Shown: one piece after another, positions 1-11,703 of the stretch | Layout: the number at the start of each line of letters is the position of its first letter | How positions within the stretch are numbered: the first letter of the stretch is position 1 | Assembly (NCBI GenBank): GCA_020081605.1 | Contig: JAHREC010000012.1 | Span: 62,001 to 126,000 of the forward strand | Length of the DNA: 64,000 nt | Direction of reading: 5' to 3' | Origin: Albifimbria verrucaria | Lineage: Eukaryota > Ascomycota > Sordariomycetes > Hypocreales > Stachybotryaceae | Notes under the pieces: generated by a model | Seen by the model: only the letters and a program-made list of their open reading frames with translations | Databases searched by the model: none | What the model was told of the DNA's origin: nothing | Made by a program: the position numbers and the translations under genes

Positions 1-355
1 AGATGCCGGCCGCTTCGAGATGTTTGTCGATGGAGTTAATCGTGATAATGTAGATGCTGCCATTATTCGTTGGCTAGCGGCTGTGTTGTTGTTTCAGTAT
101 CGTTAGATTCCAAGCCTAGATGTTGTTCTTTGTGGAGCTGTCACGTGATAGTTGCTTGACTTTCTTGAGAAAGTCATGACTTCAGCCACAAGCCATAAGC
201 CACAACCTTGGCATGCCTTTATGTGGTAACGTACCCTATACTCCAGTATTCAGTGTTGCTGCCTAATGAGCTATAGCCGTAGGCGTTTCTTCACCTAGGT
301 TCCCGGTTCAACTCCAAAACCATTTGATTCTTTGCTGTTTTACGTCCCTCTTATT
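1..355. other. Left edge, no gene recognised
   Basis: No supported reading frame. A short stretch at about 301-311 matches the tRNA B-box consensus, but no arms fold around it, so no tRNA is called. Confidence 0.5.
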
Positions 356-1701
356 ATGGAATTTAAACCATACTCCGTACGAACTCGTGACGAGCTGAGA
401 GCTTTTTCTCAAGAGTACGGAGGTGCGCAGGTCGTTTTGCAACTCGCTAAGCGAGATTTATCCAGCTCTCCTAGTAGGTGGAAGCTTCGCCATCTGGTTG
501 CCTTTCGGCTTCTTGTCTGCAAGGAAGAAGTGTTTCTACCCATTCTCAAAACCAACCATGAACAACTATGCCCAATGATAACATGCAGTGGTAATCAGTC
601 TTCACAGAAACTCAATTATAGCAGGACTCAGTCCATCATCGGGGCCAACCCATCGAACCTCAGCGTGAAAACCGAATCCGAGCTTATGCAGCTCCCGGCT
701 GGGGCTTCTGGGCTGCACTTGCACGGCTAGCTATTGCGCACCAGGTTGGACAGGCGAAAGAATATCCTTGACGTGAAAGAAAGCAGATCGAGCGTGAGGG
801 ATATCTTGATTCTACAAACGCAATCCTTGGATCTTCCTCGCCTACTCGAGGCTCTTCATCCGAGTATGATGCTGAACTGAACGAACTTGATGAAGATGAG
901 CACGAAGCTCGGAGCTATAGACCCGAGGAAGAAACAGTTTATTTCTTCCATAGCTACTTACAGTACGTGCTGAACTCTTGTCTCGAGCAGACCCCAGACG
1001 CGAAGGTGGAGGTCAGAACGCGAGTAGAGCGTAAGAGGACAAGCATCTATATTTCTGGGGTGTTCGTCTCACAGCGGAGGATGATGGAGGCATCTGTTCA
1101 TTGCGTCTGCTGAATTCCGGATGGGCAATGCGCCACCCTTACTTGGCTATACTTGAAGCAAAAGGTCATTCAAACGTGTTCACTTTGATGATTCTACAGG
1201 AAATTATATCCCAGTGGTTTCAAACGAGAATCTGGCGCAATGCCTTGGTGAAGCAGTGATTGCTTGGAAGGGTAATCCGACATATTTTCAAAATGAGTTG
1301 GTTACCTTACAGCCCTTACCCTCTCCAATGAAGGATCTCTATCATACTGATATTTTCTCAGCGTCTTTCTCGTTGCAGCTGCCAATACGTACATTCGTTT
1401 CCTTCATTTCAGATTTGGTGCTGAGTATATGGAGTATCTTGATGCAAAAACCGAAGATAAGCAAAAAGAGATTATTAGCCAACAACATAAAGACACTTTC
1501 GTATATATGAATGGTACGCAATGGTTTAATCTTCAATCAAGCGAAGGAAGGCAAATGGTACTATGCAACATTTTGGCCCTATTGAGGTGGCATGATGCCA
1601 ACAACGTCTATCGACAAGATATGAGCGAATTAGCTGAAGATGATGAGCGAATCGGGTCGCCTGATGGGTCAGAAGCTGACATTATGGATGAGAATGACTG
1701 A
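356..1701 (+). pseudogene. Broken conserved fungal protein with ILEAK motif
   Basis: One gene can be followed through three frames. It starts at ATG 356 (MEFKPYSVRTRDEL), shifts near 700 into a frame reading FWAALARLAIAHQVGQ, continues through an acidic stretch and FFHSYLQYVLNSCLEQ, shifts again before YLAILEAK, and once more at the A-run 1160-1163 into SFKRVHFDDSTGNYIP. The last piece (1429-1701) ends with an acidic tail and TGA. I recognise the overall pattern as a lineage-expanded fungal hypothetical family. The hydrophobic strand followed by Glu-x-Lys resembles the core of PD-(D/E)XK nuclease folds, but that is a guess from a short motif. An intron somewhere between 1271 and 1400 is possible. 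At least three single-base frame changes make a full-length product unlikely. Confidence 0.45.
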
Positions 1702-2972
1702 TAGTACAATTTTCGACCTATCCTTCGACGCGGGACGATTGGGGTGCATCACACAGTATAGTGCCAAATAGGTTGCAGCACCCGAGTTGATTGATATGGG
1801 GCCTTCCATAAGGCTACAACCATATAATCTCCTCATATGTCGTGATTGTCAGCGTGCAGTGGCGGCGCAATCTGTTGAAGGACGCCTTCAAAACGCCACT
1901 ATATAACTACCAGAGGCGGCGCTCCAACTCGTTAAGAAAGACGCTGGTTTAGTTGAAAGCCTGAGTGACTTGAGTTGCCTTCAATACCCATTGCCTTGTA
2001 CACCACCGATACCGTACATTGCGAGTGTGGTACAGCAACTTCATAGTATACAAAAGCATTACAACGATGAACGTCATTGGAAAAATAGTTGGGGAAGAGG
2101 CCGTAGTAGGGAGTAAAGAGTACAATCCGTTAGTGGACAAACTAGATTATCATGGCGCACAGGCGTACTTTGCCAACGGTCCTTTGTTGGTAAGGAGGGT
2201 AGCCGATACTTTGAGGTAGGTAGGGGAGATTCAGAGACTAGCTCTAGTAATACATGAACAGATGTTTGACCGGGCAGACCAGCATTGCTTAAATATTATC
2301 ATGGGCAAACTATATCAGTAGCCAGTGCTTCGGCTCATCTGAAGAATAAACACTCATCGCTTCCCGTCGAGGTAAAGGCCTATGTGCTGGAAGAAATCAA
2401 GAAACCTCCCAACCTCATACAAAACAAGGCCGGACTGAAGTGTTCCCAGGCCCATACCTTGGCTCGCTACCCCCATCGACAAGCAGTTCGGTTGCAAGCA
2501 TCGCGATCTTACATTTGAGGCTATTTGGAAGATACAAAACCATTGCCGAACTGAGCATGGTTGGAGTAATAACTGGAAGAGAGGGCGATGCAGACAGCAA
2601 AGGATTAAGGCATCCAGGGGCAGGAAAGATATCAAACCTGTCCCCAGGCGAAGGTCGTGCTAGTGTCGCGTGGGACTTGGTGAAAGAATGTTGGTCGGCC
2701 TAATCGTCAGCGCAACGGCTGCTCAACGTTCGGAAATGTATGCAACCAGTATGATACGATAGGAAATATCGTTAGTTATATGTGAAGATTAATTATCTCA
2801 TTTATCAGCTGTCTGGAATTTTTTTTTGAGATGCAAGTCTGATCCTCCTGTTACGGATGCTATCCCGCATATCGAAAATCCGTGAATCAGGCGTCCATCA
2901 TCTCCCGCTTGCCCCATCTCTCTCCTCCTCTCTCTCCTTCTCTGCCGACGTTATCTGACTCGCCCTCTCTAG
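1702..2972. other. No gene recognised; one short repeated segment
   Basis: Short ORFs on both strands have no recognisable domain. The only structure seen is a segment near 2655-2735 that is repeated near 9235-9315, described separately. Confidence 0.5.
2655..2735 (+). repeat. Dispersed repeat copy A, kinase-tail-like
   Basis: This stretch shares about 60-80 bp with 9235-9315, including GTGTCGCGTGGGA and GAATGTTGGTCGGCCTAATC. In both copies one frame reads AWDLVKxCWSA, then a TAA, then a basic NVR stretch. The pattern resembles the end of a protein kinase domain (LVxxCWxxxPxxRP), so both may be relics of a duplicated kinase-like gene. The resemblance is short, and the stop follows the same residue in both copies. 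Confidence 0.3.
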
Positions 2973-3189
2973 TCACACGATGGCCACCCCCGCCGCCAGC
3001 TCCGTGCTGTCTTCCCCGGCGACTCCCCCAACGCACAAACCCTCTCCCTCAACAACGTGCGCCACTCCAACATCAAGCTCGACATCACCCTTCCGGATGG
3101 CCGCTTCATCCATCATGCTCTCCATCCCGAAGGCTTTTAGTTGTGGTCTCGGAATAAGCTCAGCGAACAGTAGCAGGGCCGGCAATTGA

Positions 3190-3976
3190 CCTCGGCGAAT
3201 GCAGCTAGAAAGGCTTGACGCCCCCAAGGAAATCTTTTCCGATAGAGTCCTCTCTGCCCCTTTTTTCAATCACTCGGCGGCTGTCAATCTTCTCCTGATT
3301 CTGGATGTACTCAGCGCGTTGGGTTTCTGAAACGTGCTTGTAAAGATCTTTAGTCGGCCGCTGCTGCTAATTCAGTGGGCTGTGAATTTGCGATGCGAGC
3401 TTGTAGAGCGAGTCGAGCCTGGCAGTGACAGCAGAGAATCTGAAATCGGCCTCTTGGAAAGACCCCATACTGCCCGGCGGCGTTCCTAGCGAAGTCTCGT
3501 CGGAAGAGCTGTTATCGTCCCCTTTTCGACTGCCTGGCGTGCTTTCGCGTCTCGTTCCATGGGCAGTCTCGTGCCGACAGCAATTTCAAACACTGTTCAC
3601 ATTAGACACCCCAAAGATCCCTATAATGCATCTACTGACGATTTTGGAGGTGATCCTGGAGCTCCGCAAGCAATTCGACCAGCGAGGCCTTGACGAAAGC
3701 CGCATCGCGAACCCTATAATCGAGCGACGCATGTCCTGTTTGGAACAGGTCGAGGGTGCGCGCCCAGAGTTGGAACCTTTCTTCCTCGGCTGCAATGCGT
3801 TTTCTCGACGGAATGTTCGCATATTGATCCTCCACCCATAGCGTCTCAACCAGTCTTTTGAATGTGTCGGCCACGGTCCGTCCGAGTGCCTGAAGCTCTT
3901 GCTTCGGTGAATCCATTGGTGTGGAAAAGGTCGGCCACGTCAAACCTGGATCGATTGTGTCATCGTTCGAGGCCAT
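3190..3976 (-). pseudogene. N-terminal fragment of a fungal STAND/C2H2-type protein
   Basis: Exon 1 (3976-3640) starts at ATG and encodes about 112 residues including VETLWVEDQ, FQLWARTLDL and the highly typical HASLDYRVRDA. A good 47-nt intron (3593-3639, GT..AG with a TCTAAT branch) joins it in phase to LFEIAVGTRLPMERDAKARQ. A one-base shift then leads into a Ser-rich linker, GSFQEADFRFSAVTARLDSL and YKLASQIHSPLN. An in-frame TAG follows, then QQRPTKDLYKHV and AEYIQNQEK. Homology stops near 3190. This is the N-terminal region of a large fungal family often annotated as C2H2-type or STAND proteins of unknown function. The remaining domains are absent, so this is a truncated relic. Confidence 0.6.
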
Positions 3977-4615
3977 GGCAGTGTGGCTCGATAGTCGTTG
4001 GGCTGCAGCGTCGACGATGCGAGCAGGCAGCAGTAAGGAAGCTGTATGAATTACCCCGCTCAGACGAATCGGGAAGACCCAATGAGAATGGACAACATCA
4101 TGTCAGGCTTTCTTGAGTTGCAACTGAAAATGCCCCTCTTCACGCGAGCAATTTCCCACGGTTTCCGGATTTTCGAGTTCTAACCTTTGCCAGCTTTTTC
4201 CCACTTTTTTTTTTTTTTTTCCTTTGTTAAAAATGCCGGGCTTCAAGTCGGTAGAGAGCAAAAAGTGCGCAATTGGATGACAGGGCCTAGGCTGGCTTTT
4301 GCTGAAATGTCTTGTGGTCGCTGAATGGTGGTCGCTGTGGAGCCACGGCGACAACGAGCTGCATACAACCTTGTCGCCTTTTGGGACGTGGCATGCTTGT
4401 CGCTGGGTGGTTTGTATTGAATGTCTAGACAGCCTGTGCTGGGGGTTTTCCCAAATGAGGAATTACCATTGACAGAAGTCTCTTTTGGAGGTTTATTTCC
4501 CAGGAAAATCGTGTTCCCAGGGAAAATCGCTCCTAGGAACAAAATGCGAGGTTCAAGCCGAGATTCCGTGGAGGCCCAGCTTTATAACTACAGCCGTTGC
4601 CCTATTCTGTACATC
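3977..4615. other. No gene recognised; T-rich tract
   Basis: Nothing supported on either strand. A homopolymeric T tract lies near 4205-4220. Confidence 0.5.
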
Positions 4616-4990
4616 TTAACGGATATTGGAGAACCTGCTAGTCTCATCAGCCAGCAAATTCACGGACAAGAGTCTACCCGGATCGTTATCTGGAAGTAGT
4701 TCTCTCTCTGTTGCGATGACATGATCCAGCAGGGTAATTGCCCTCTCAACTTTCCTCCCAGCAAGATATGCCGAAGCGAGTGCATGATCTGATGTCAGTC
4801 GATCATGGCCCTTCTCATTCCGTGTCTCCCTCCGAACTGCCACCACATGCTCGAGTATCTCGATGGCATCTTTGATGCGTCGATCATTGAGGTATGCCGA
4901 AGCAAGTTAGGATATGTAACGCTTGATCGAGGGTCACCATGTGGCGAGTTGCCATAACATACTGCGACAGCAATATCGGTTGGGAAGGAC
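4616..4990 (-). pseudogene. TPR (kinesin-light-chain-like) fragment
   Basis: The minus strand encodes two and a bit tetratricopeptide repeats of the 42-residue kinesin-light-chain type. A first repeat re-reads as LLASAYLNDRRIKDAIE-like sequence after a small frame change. Then come HVVAVRRETRNEKGHDRL, SDHALASAYLAGRKVERAI and LLDHVIATERELLPDNDPG. Such repeats usually form the C-terminus of fungal NB-ARC or NACHT receptor-like proteins. No nucleotide-binding domain lies upstream within reach, so this is an orphan C-terminal relic. Confidence 0.6.
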
Positions 4991-5194
4991 AAAGCTTACT
5001 CTCATACGTTCTCTAAGCTATCAATGCATATGTTAGGACTAAGTTTGGATGAAACGAGCGGTTGTGGGCTTGAATACCTAGGTCGCATTCGCCTACTAGG
5101 GATTCGCTTTTATGCGCGATTTTCTCCAGCATCTTATAAGATACAGTTTCTAATAGACTGCTAGTTATACACTGCTTCAGCGTCTGCTTGCATA

Positions 5195-5560
5195 ATGGAA
5201 GGAACTGTTAATATGCCTGCCAAGGAATGCTCACCGCCGGCAGCAGTTGCTCCGCAGCAGCAACCACTGCTCAATTGCTACGCCCTGCTGGGCCATGACC
5301 AGATCCGGGTTATCAAGCTTCACAGCGCAGGCACAGCGCCTAGGTCCGAGCCAATTCGGTGCTCTCTCGAGCATGTGTCGCTCGCGGACTACACGGAGGA
5401 ATACCGGCGCTGGGAGGAGTTGACGGGCGAAAGCCTGAAGCTGCGCCCCACAAGGCGCGTCACACCTGGCTTGCGCACACCAAGACGCCGGCGTGGTCCG
5501 GATCGCGCCGCTATCGCTGGGGAGATCTCGTCGCGGCCCTTCGATGGTCATGGCTGAAGC
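5195..5560 (+). pseudogene. N-terminal HET-domain fragment
   Basis: The ORF starts at ATG 5195 and has the features of the beginning of a heterokaryon-incompatibility (HET) protein: QIRVIKLHSAG, then SEPIRCSLEHVSLADYTEEY, as in family members that open with a short I-R-L-L/V-K-L strand and 'I.C.L....L'. At about 5440 the frame changes by one base, after which SGSRRYRWGDLVAAL aligns with the RYRWGDFxALSYxWG core that begins the HET domain proper. Homology ends there. HET proteins trigger cell death on non-self fusion. This copy lacks nearly all of the domain and cannot be functional. Confidence 0.5.
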
Positions 5561-5789
5561 AAAGATTGTTGCAAATAATGCCAACACAATATATTGGATA
5601 ATAGCACGTAAAAAGTGGAAGTTATAAGATTCTGTTGAGCGATTCAACATCGTCTCCGGCCACATGGTTGATGCGCCATGGTTACCAGGAGCTGCAGGTC
5701 ATCCCATGTTCCCAGTTGTGATTACACATTTTTATTTCCAAGAGAGTCTCATGATCTAAGAATGATGTAGGATTACCATAGTTAGCCCC

Positions 5790-7277
5790 TCAGGCCGCAG
5801 AGGATTCAGGTGAATGGTTTGATAAGCGGACAGGCAACTGCTGGTAAAACCACCCTGAATTTGAGGTTGCTGTGGTAGGCAACGACACGCCTGCCGAAGA
5901 ATCGAGGGATTTGGGTCTAAGCATGCCTAACCTTGTTTCAAGGTCACGAGCAGTTGTTTGCTCTAGGGATCGCGTAAACTCCCAGAGCAGCACCTTGTGT
6001 CGTTTGCGTACTCCGGAGGATAGCGAAGGCGCGGGCATCCATGACGGGTAGAGCTTTTGATGGCATGCGGAAACCCCCATTTTGAGGGGTGACGGTTTAG
6101 AAACTCATAGCATAGGAAGCATGTCTTTTACTGGTGCCCATAAAATGCAGTCGAGGCGTGAGTTCCGGGTGGTGATCATAAAAGCTGAGAAGCTGCATCT
6201 CCGCATGAACGGTCAGCGTCAGGCGACATCTCTTGCGAAAGGCCTTCTCTGGGTCGTCTGTCAGCCAAATCTGGCCGAGCTTTGCTAATAACTTCTCCTG
6301 ATCGGTTTTCTCGAGCTTTTGTAGTACACGCATCAGAGGCGTCTTGGTACTTCCGCAGGAAAACACTTCCTGTGGTGGTGCCTCGACAGCTTCTACATGA
6401 ATATTTGAGGCGAATAATTCAGGTTGCTTCTTTGCCAGTTGTAGCATGCATTTTGTTGCGGCATAGTATCGGCCTAGTTTGTAGATGTTGTTGATCCATG
6501 GAGGCAGGTCTTGGCCATCACGGCAGAACAAAGCCTCGATCTGCGCAGAATAGACCCATTTGGCCTTCGACGCCCATTTAATATAAGGCATAAGCAGAAT
6601 GGGTTCGGCATTGGGTTCTAGCCTTGACAAGCGGGGAAGATTGCTGATCCATTGCTGAAATGCAGCCCCTTCCAGCTCTTCATCAAACGAGTCGTCCTTT
6701 TCCAAGTACTTGATCCCCTTTAGCATGGCAATCTGCACCTCCGGTTCACGTAGGGGCTTAAGGAGGCTATGAATCTTTTTGCTGTCAGGTTTATGATCTT
6801 CTGCAGAATCATATTCTCTTTAGCCTCAGGCTTTGCGAACGAGCCTGCAAACGAACTTTTAGCCCAGGACCGCGTCCGCATCCATGCAGAGCGAGTACAC
6901 ATACCATCTAGAGCCACGTCGTTCAAATCATCTAGTATATAATGCAGGCGTTTAATCAGGTCTAGGGATACCCCACAATTCCGAGCAAGACGAAGTACCG
7001 TTCCCGAAGGCTGGCCTTGCTCCAAGCAGACGGCAGAGGCCGTCTCTCCTCCTCTTTCTGACGTGGAACAAATAAGTGCAAAAGAATCCAAAAACTTTTT
7101 GAGAGCATGTTCTTGTTTTTGGTTATCGTCGTGGGGATGACTGTCAAGACTGTGCGCTGTTGGTTCGCCCCGGACCGGGTCAATCATTGACAGCAAAACC
7201 GCCACAAAAGTGAAGCGGCTGTGGGATTCGCCTGTAAGCGCTTTTCCTTGCGTTAACGGTGATACAGGCTCACTCAT
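5790..7277 (-). pseudogene. OTT_1508-like deaminase family gene, frameshifted
   Basis: The start is ATG 7277 (MSEPVSPLTQ). The N-terminal half is helical (FLDSFALICSTSERGG, LDLIKRLHYILDDLNDVA). A frame change near 6810 leads into EYDSAEDHKPDSKKIHSLLK and the long open frame 6738-6097, which carries the deaminase motif TLTVHAEMQLLSFYDHH (His-Ala-Glu). The partner CxxC lies just downstream but in the -1 frame: TCFLCYEFLNRHPS directly follows GTSK at the A-run complementary to 6126-6129. A second one-base change at 6080-6083 brings in the conserved tail GVSACHQKLYPSWMPAP and SRSLEQTT-like sequence. Fungal OTT_1508-like deaminases are a cytidine-deaminase-fold family of unknown substrate. Without the shifts this would be a complete catalytic site, so the gene is a recent pseudogene or carries assembly errors. 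Confidence 0.6.
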
Positions 7278-8096
7278 ATTTCTAAGTCGTGGGTAGCCGT
7301 AAAATATCACAAACAAAACCGATAGCGAGTGGATAGGCACAAAACAAGGAAACGGCTTGGCGTGCCAGTTGCTGCGTAGAAAAGGAAGAGCTATAACCCT
7401 AAATAAGGTTCTATTGTAGAGTCAACTCTCCCCGATTTCGCATTCGCCATCCCAATGTTCCATCAAACTGCCTGCCGACAAGCCAACGGAATGGCATGCA
7501 GGAGGCCAAGGACCGGGACGAATGTAAGGCTATACAAGAGCGCATGGCAATGTGCAGATCCACTCCATGCGGGAGGCAATACATGTGTCATTGGCTCGCT
7601 GCCTGCATCCATGTCATTTTCATCATAACCTTGGATTTGCTTGCTCCCCACCACCGCTACTTACCCCTCCTCTTAGCTGGCATAGCCACAAAGATTCAAC
7701 TAAGGATGACCTACAGGTGCCACGTCTTTTCTGCATGGTTTAATGGGTGGAGTTGCCATGTATGGATGCTCAGGGTTGCCAGCTCCACGGTGGGTAGGGA
7801 ATTCTCATGGAGCTATGGTATATATTCGGTTGAACTTCCTCCTATCGAACCTGCTCATTGTTCTTTTGTAAAGGGCACTAACACGACAATCTTATGTCCT
7901 TATGCGAAGTAAACACGAATCTCTATCAATCCTTGTTACTTTGTGCTGCGAACTGGGCAACAATGAACCCACGAGAATTGGACATTGTGATTGAGGTGCA
8001 AACTTGATATTATCAAAAATCACGTCGAGTATGACGGGCTGCTTCTTCATGAAAACCGATCATTGCTAACAATTAGAGGTTTGTCGACATTTTGTC
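7278..8096. other. Intergenic, no gene recognised
   Basis: Only short ORFs without recognisable features. Confidence 0.5.
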
Positions 8097-9063
8097 ATGT
8101 CTGCACAAACTTGGCGTCATAGCTTCCGCTATGGTGCAGCAAACCCTACTCTTTCAGCGGATGATGAGGTCACGTCAAATGCTGATTGCCCTATTCTCAA
8201 TTCACATGCAAGTCATGCTATGAACCGTTACCTCTGTGTACAGCTTCAAGACATCAACACAAATGATCAGATGACAATCGATCCGTGTTTGTTACGCTTA
8301 CCTGCTATATCCAGTACCTCCATCGCTTCCTCTTCTCATACGACGTCTCGAATGTCACTTCCAATCCCACTAGTTTGAGCTGGCGGTGATCTGCAACCCT
8401 ATCATCAAACCCCTATGGCTTTTGATGCTCTTGGTGCGCATACGGAATCTAAAAATACTACGAATATCATTCATGAGACTCCAACCCGAGATCGAGCCAA
8501 TCCTCCTATGGTTCCGAATTTTCAACTTAATAAATCTAAGCGGACAAGTTTGGCTCTGAATCCACACGAAAGCCTTGTTTACCCTGGTGTAAGACGGGCT
8601 CGGGTGCGTAATCGGTGCAATTGGAAGGATTGCAGCTTCGTTTCGTCACATTCTGGAAAGCTTAGGTGAGTTAAATCATCATCGATTCCATCACCAGCTT
8701 TGTATGCCAGCCCGAGATGCATGTTGAGTGGCTTATGGTAGAGGATATACTAATATATTCATAAACTTCCAGGAACACATACGGACGCATCGGAAATGTC
8801 CAGCGCCAAGATGCCCGTGGCAGGAAGCCACGGGCAGGAAAGACAAGCAACGGCATGTATGGGTTTCTCATGCTGCATGGGCTCATCGAACTGGCTACCC
8901 TCCGATCTCAGGTACTTGCGAATTGTGCGGTAGGGTATTTGCTAGGCAAGACTACGTGCGTCGCCATATCAAAGAGTTTCATGAAGGAAAAAAAGGGGCT
9001 CAAAAACCAATCAATGACAGCTGCTTTTATGTTGTGGTTTCTCAAGATCTTCCTACAGTTTGA
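8097..9063 (+). pseudogene. C2H2 zinc-finger protein with in-frame stop
   Basis: A frame from ATG 8097 runs to 8669 with a single TGA at 8376-8378; the same frame continues (AGGDLQPYHQTPMAFDAL), so a CGA or TGG codon probably mutated. It ends in CNWKDCSFVSSHSGKLR, the first half of a finger. An intron with donor GTGAGT at about 8667 and branch TACTAAT ends at CTTCCAG before EHIRTHRK. The exact junction leaves a one-base phase mismatch. The second exon gives CPAPRCPWQEATGRKDKQRH and a textbook C2H2 finger, CELCGRVFARQDYVRRHIKEFH. Probably a DNA-binding protein; upstream residues are low-complexity. Confidence 0.55.
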
Positions 9064-9234
9064 TTAAACTCAGGTCTCCAACTACGCTGACCTTGCACTG
9101 TACGAATAATTCTCCCTCGTATTCATACATGATCACAGCATTTGTTTTTCTGTGCCATGATTGCGGATCTTCGAGGTTCACCTCTGCTCAGAGGTTGTGT
9201 TTTAGAGTTATCAGGCGTGGCCTTACATGAGGGT

Positions 9235-9315
9235 CATGCTTGTGTCGCGTGGGATTTAGTGAAATTTTGATTGAATGTTGGTCGGCCTAATCACCAACCA
9301 CAACAGCCCCGAACG
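9235..9315 (+). repeat. Dispersed repeat copy B, kinase-tail-like
   Basis: Second copy of the segment at 2655-2735. It carries an extra 8 bases (TTTTGATT) between GTGAAA and AATGTTGG. The conserved frame again reads VAWDLVK then CWSA-stop, followed by PNVRQ. Confidence 0.3.
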
Positions 9316-9617
9316 TCCGGCAATCCATCCCACCTTGTAATATTTCGACCCGTTGGCGTACTAGGATGATGGAGCCGACACCAAGGCAGATGGATCGCTA
9401 GCGAACCAAGACGACTATAGTAGCAAGGACTAAACTGGGCTTGGAAAGGAAGTGGACTGAGATCCATTTGTCCAGGCCTGCAGCCAGATATATTATACTT
9501 GGGAATTGATATTTCCTCGGCTTGGCGTTTTGCTATGACAAGGGCAACGGCCTTTCGCATAGTGAATGTATGACTGATGATCAATCGTTTAGAAGCAAAA
9601 GGATGCACTTCATGGTT

Positions 9618-10693
9618 TCAGTCATTCTTAAATCCTTTTGTGATCATAAGCCTGTCCTTTGCATCCCACTCTACTGAGAGGTCAAAATCCAGCCCTTCGT
9701 AACGATGCATCATCTCTAGGAATTGAATTTTGAGCTCTTTGGTTCGCAGGATCCGGCATTTTTCTAGGAAATCGATAATAATTTGGCGTGATGCCTGTCT
9801 CGATTTCACAAGCGAAAGTTTGCTGACCTGGTCGTAGATGCTTTGTATAAACCTGCCACCATCGGTGCCAGCATCCTTCATGGCACTGCGCTGCAAGTCC
9901 ATCGCGGTCTCGCCTAACTGCGCACTAAGTATTTCCACCAATACTTTGCTAACACTGCTTTGTGGATCCCCAACTCTGAGTGTATTGCAAAGCTGTACTC
10001 GTTGGAGTTGACTATGGCGGTGTAGGAATCGTTCGAAAGCATGAATATCCATAGCGAAGAATGTCAACCTGATATATACGAGAGAAGGCCACGTGCAGTT
10101 TTCGGGAATTGTAATAGATTCTGCACGTATGGTGAGTTTCTCGAAACCATGAAAAGTTTGCATTGTTGAGTAGGGTAATCCAGTCGTGATAATTTGGATG
10201 TCCTGCAAAGCTGGGAGATGCGGTGAACCATTACAGCCCGACAAGAAGGCGAAAAATTTGTCTTCAATTTGGCTGATATCAGCTGTGTCAGCTGAAACGC
10301 GTCCTAGCCGTGAATCAACCAAAGATTGGGTAATATCGTGGTCTGTTTGGTCGCTTTGTTGTTCTATTGTTATGGCCTTCACGAGGCGACCCATGTTACC
10401 CCCACTCCCCAAGAATTCTTCCAACCGATGAAGCGCCTCTTTTCTGGGGAGCACTATATGCTGGAAAAGCAGTGGCCTGGAAATTTCATTAAACTGGCGA
10501 GAGACAAGTCGACACGTCTTAATTGAACTATCATTCGGGCTATGGGCTACCTTGACGAGTATTGCCTGAAGTATTTCCTAGTTTTGTTATTCCTACCCAC
10601 TAGCTCGCAGAGACATCAAAGGACATACTGTTGGTAAAACATCAAAGGCGCATCTCCCCTCACCTGAGCGTGTCGATACTTATAATTATCCAT
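9618..10693 (-). CDS. F-box-type protein, two exons
   Basis: The long exon (10577-9618) begins EILQAILVKVAHSP and continues IKTCRLVSRQFNEISRPLLF, the second half of an F-box (helices ending CRLVSRxFN..). About 270 residues follow, poor in motifs, with leucine-rich spacing such as LPALQDIQIITTGLPYS and FHGFEKLTIR as in LRR-like F-box adaptors. The acceptor AACTAG at 10578 pairs with donor CAG|GTGAGG at 10663 (86-nt intron). The tiny first exon starts at ATG 10693 and is in phase, giving about 329 residues. The usual LP of the F-box start is missing, so the first exon is tentative. Expected role: substrate receptor of an SCF ubiquitin ligase. No internal lesions. Confidence 0.6.
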
Positions 10694-10943
10694 GGCAGAA
10701 ACAGGAAATGAGGATGTTCTAAATTTCTGACCTCTGATGGCGTAGTCTTGAGACTATGTCAACCTCATACCCCGCACAAGACCTCCACTTCCGACTGACC
10801 CACACTAACGCCACTTTACACCAGGCGAGGCTGAAATAAACTCGTGTAAAGTATACGGATTGTATGTACTATTTTCTCGCATACACACCGCGGTAAATGG
10901 GACGAAATTCACGGGACGAAAAATATTTCAATCGATCAATCAA
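10694..10943. other. Intergenic with short CAAT-type microsatellite
   Basis: A short (TCAA)n run at about 10931-10948 follows an A-rich GGGACGAAAAATAT. The element at 43185-43928 has a similar terminus, but nothing else matches. Confidence 0.4.
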
Positions 10944-11703
10944 TCAATCGCGAAATCTCCCATAGAGAATCGGCGCAGCTGGCGCCGTCAGAAGAGTTGA
11001 TTTAAGATCCAGTCGAACAATGGCAATGTGTAAGTTAATCACTGGACCAGAAGTTGATCCGGTCATAGACCAGTTGTCACCTATGTTGATCAAACGTTTA
11101 GCATTGAAAAGCGTTGACGTGCGGGGGCGTGGCTTGTTAATGCCTCCTTCTAGAACAGAAAAGTTAAAGTGCATCGTTCACAGCAGTGCGAAATAGTATT
11201 TGAACAAGACGGATACAGTACTCAGAAAACCGAGGTCTATCGGACGAGTGGTCGATCTCTACCAAATCTCATTCCCGCTTTACTCTCGTAGCATTCTCAT
11301 TAGTGTGCTCCAATCCTTGCTAAGAAACTCAGTATTCATTTCTAAACCAGCGGCAAAGAGTGCGTCAGAGCAAGGCTTGCCAACTGGACCTTTCAAATTT
11401 AGGCTTCTAGGCAGCGGCAAAGACTCAGACTTGGTCGTTTCACCCGCGGGTAAGCTGTGCAATTTGTATCACAACCTTTTCTAATCTGCGGTAGTCTGTC
11501 ATTAGGAGCTTTTGTCGGTTGAATTCTACGAGCAAAAAACATGCTCCTACATAAGCCAGAAACAGACCTAGTTACTCGATATTGAGAAAAGTGTTAGCAA
11601 ATATCTCAAGGGTATTCCGGAAGATGTCGACAAGGTCACTTAACAGAGCTGTGGTTGAATTAACAAAAGCTTCGTTCAGATAAAGGTCCATTCCAAAATT
11701 AGA

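Noticed and set aside
268..330. tRNA-like A and B box candidates
   Set aside because: The B-box consensus matches but T-stem, acceptor stem and anticodon arm do not pair.
2882..3189. C-rich plus-strand frames (for example LDITLPDGRFIHHALHPEGF)
   Set aside because: Coding-like composition for about 130 bases only, no consistent frame with a start, and no recognisable family; noted but not called.
10910..10950. (TCAA)n terminus like the element at 43185
   Set aside because: Similarity is limited to the simple repeat and a few flanking bases; no hairpins or ORF nearby.
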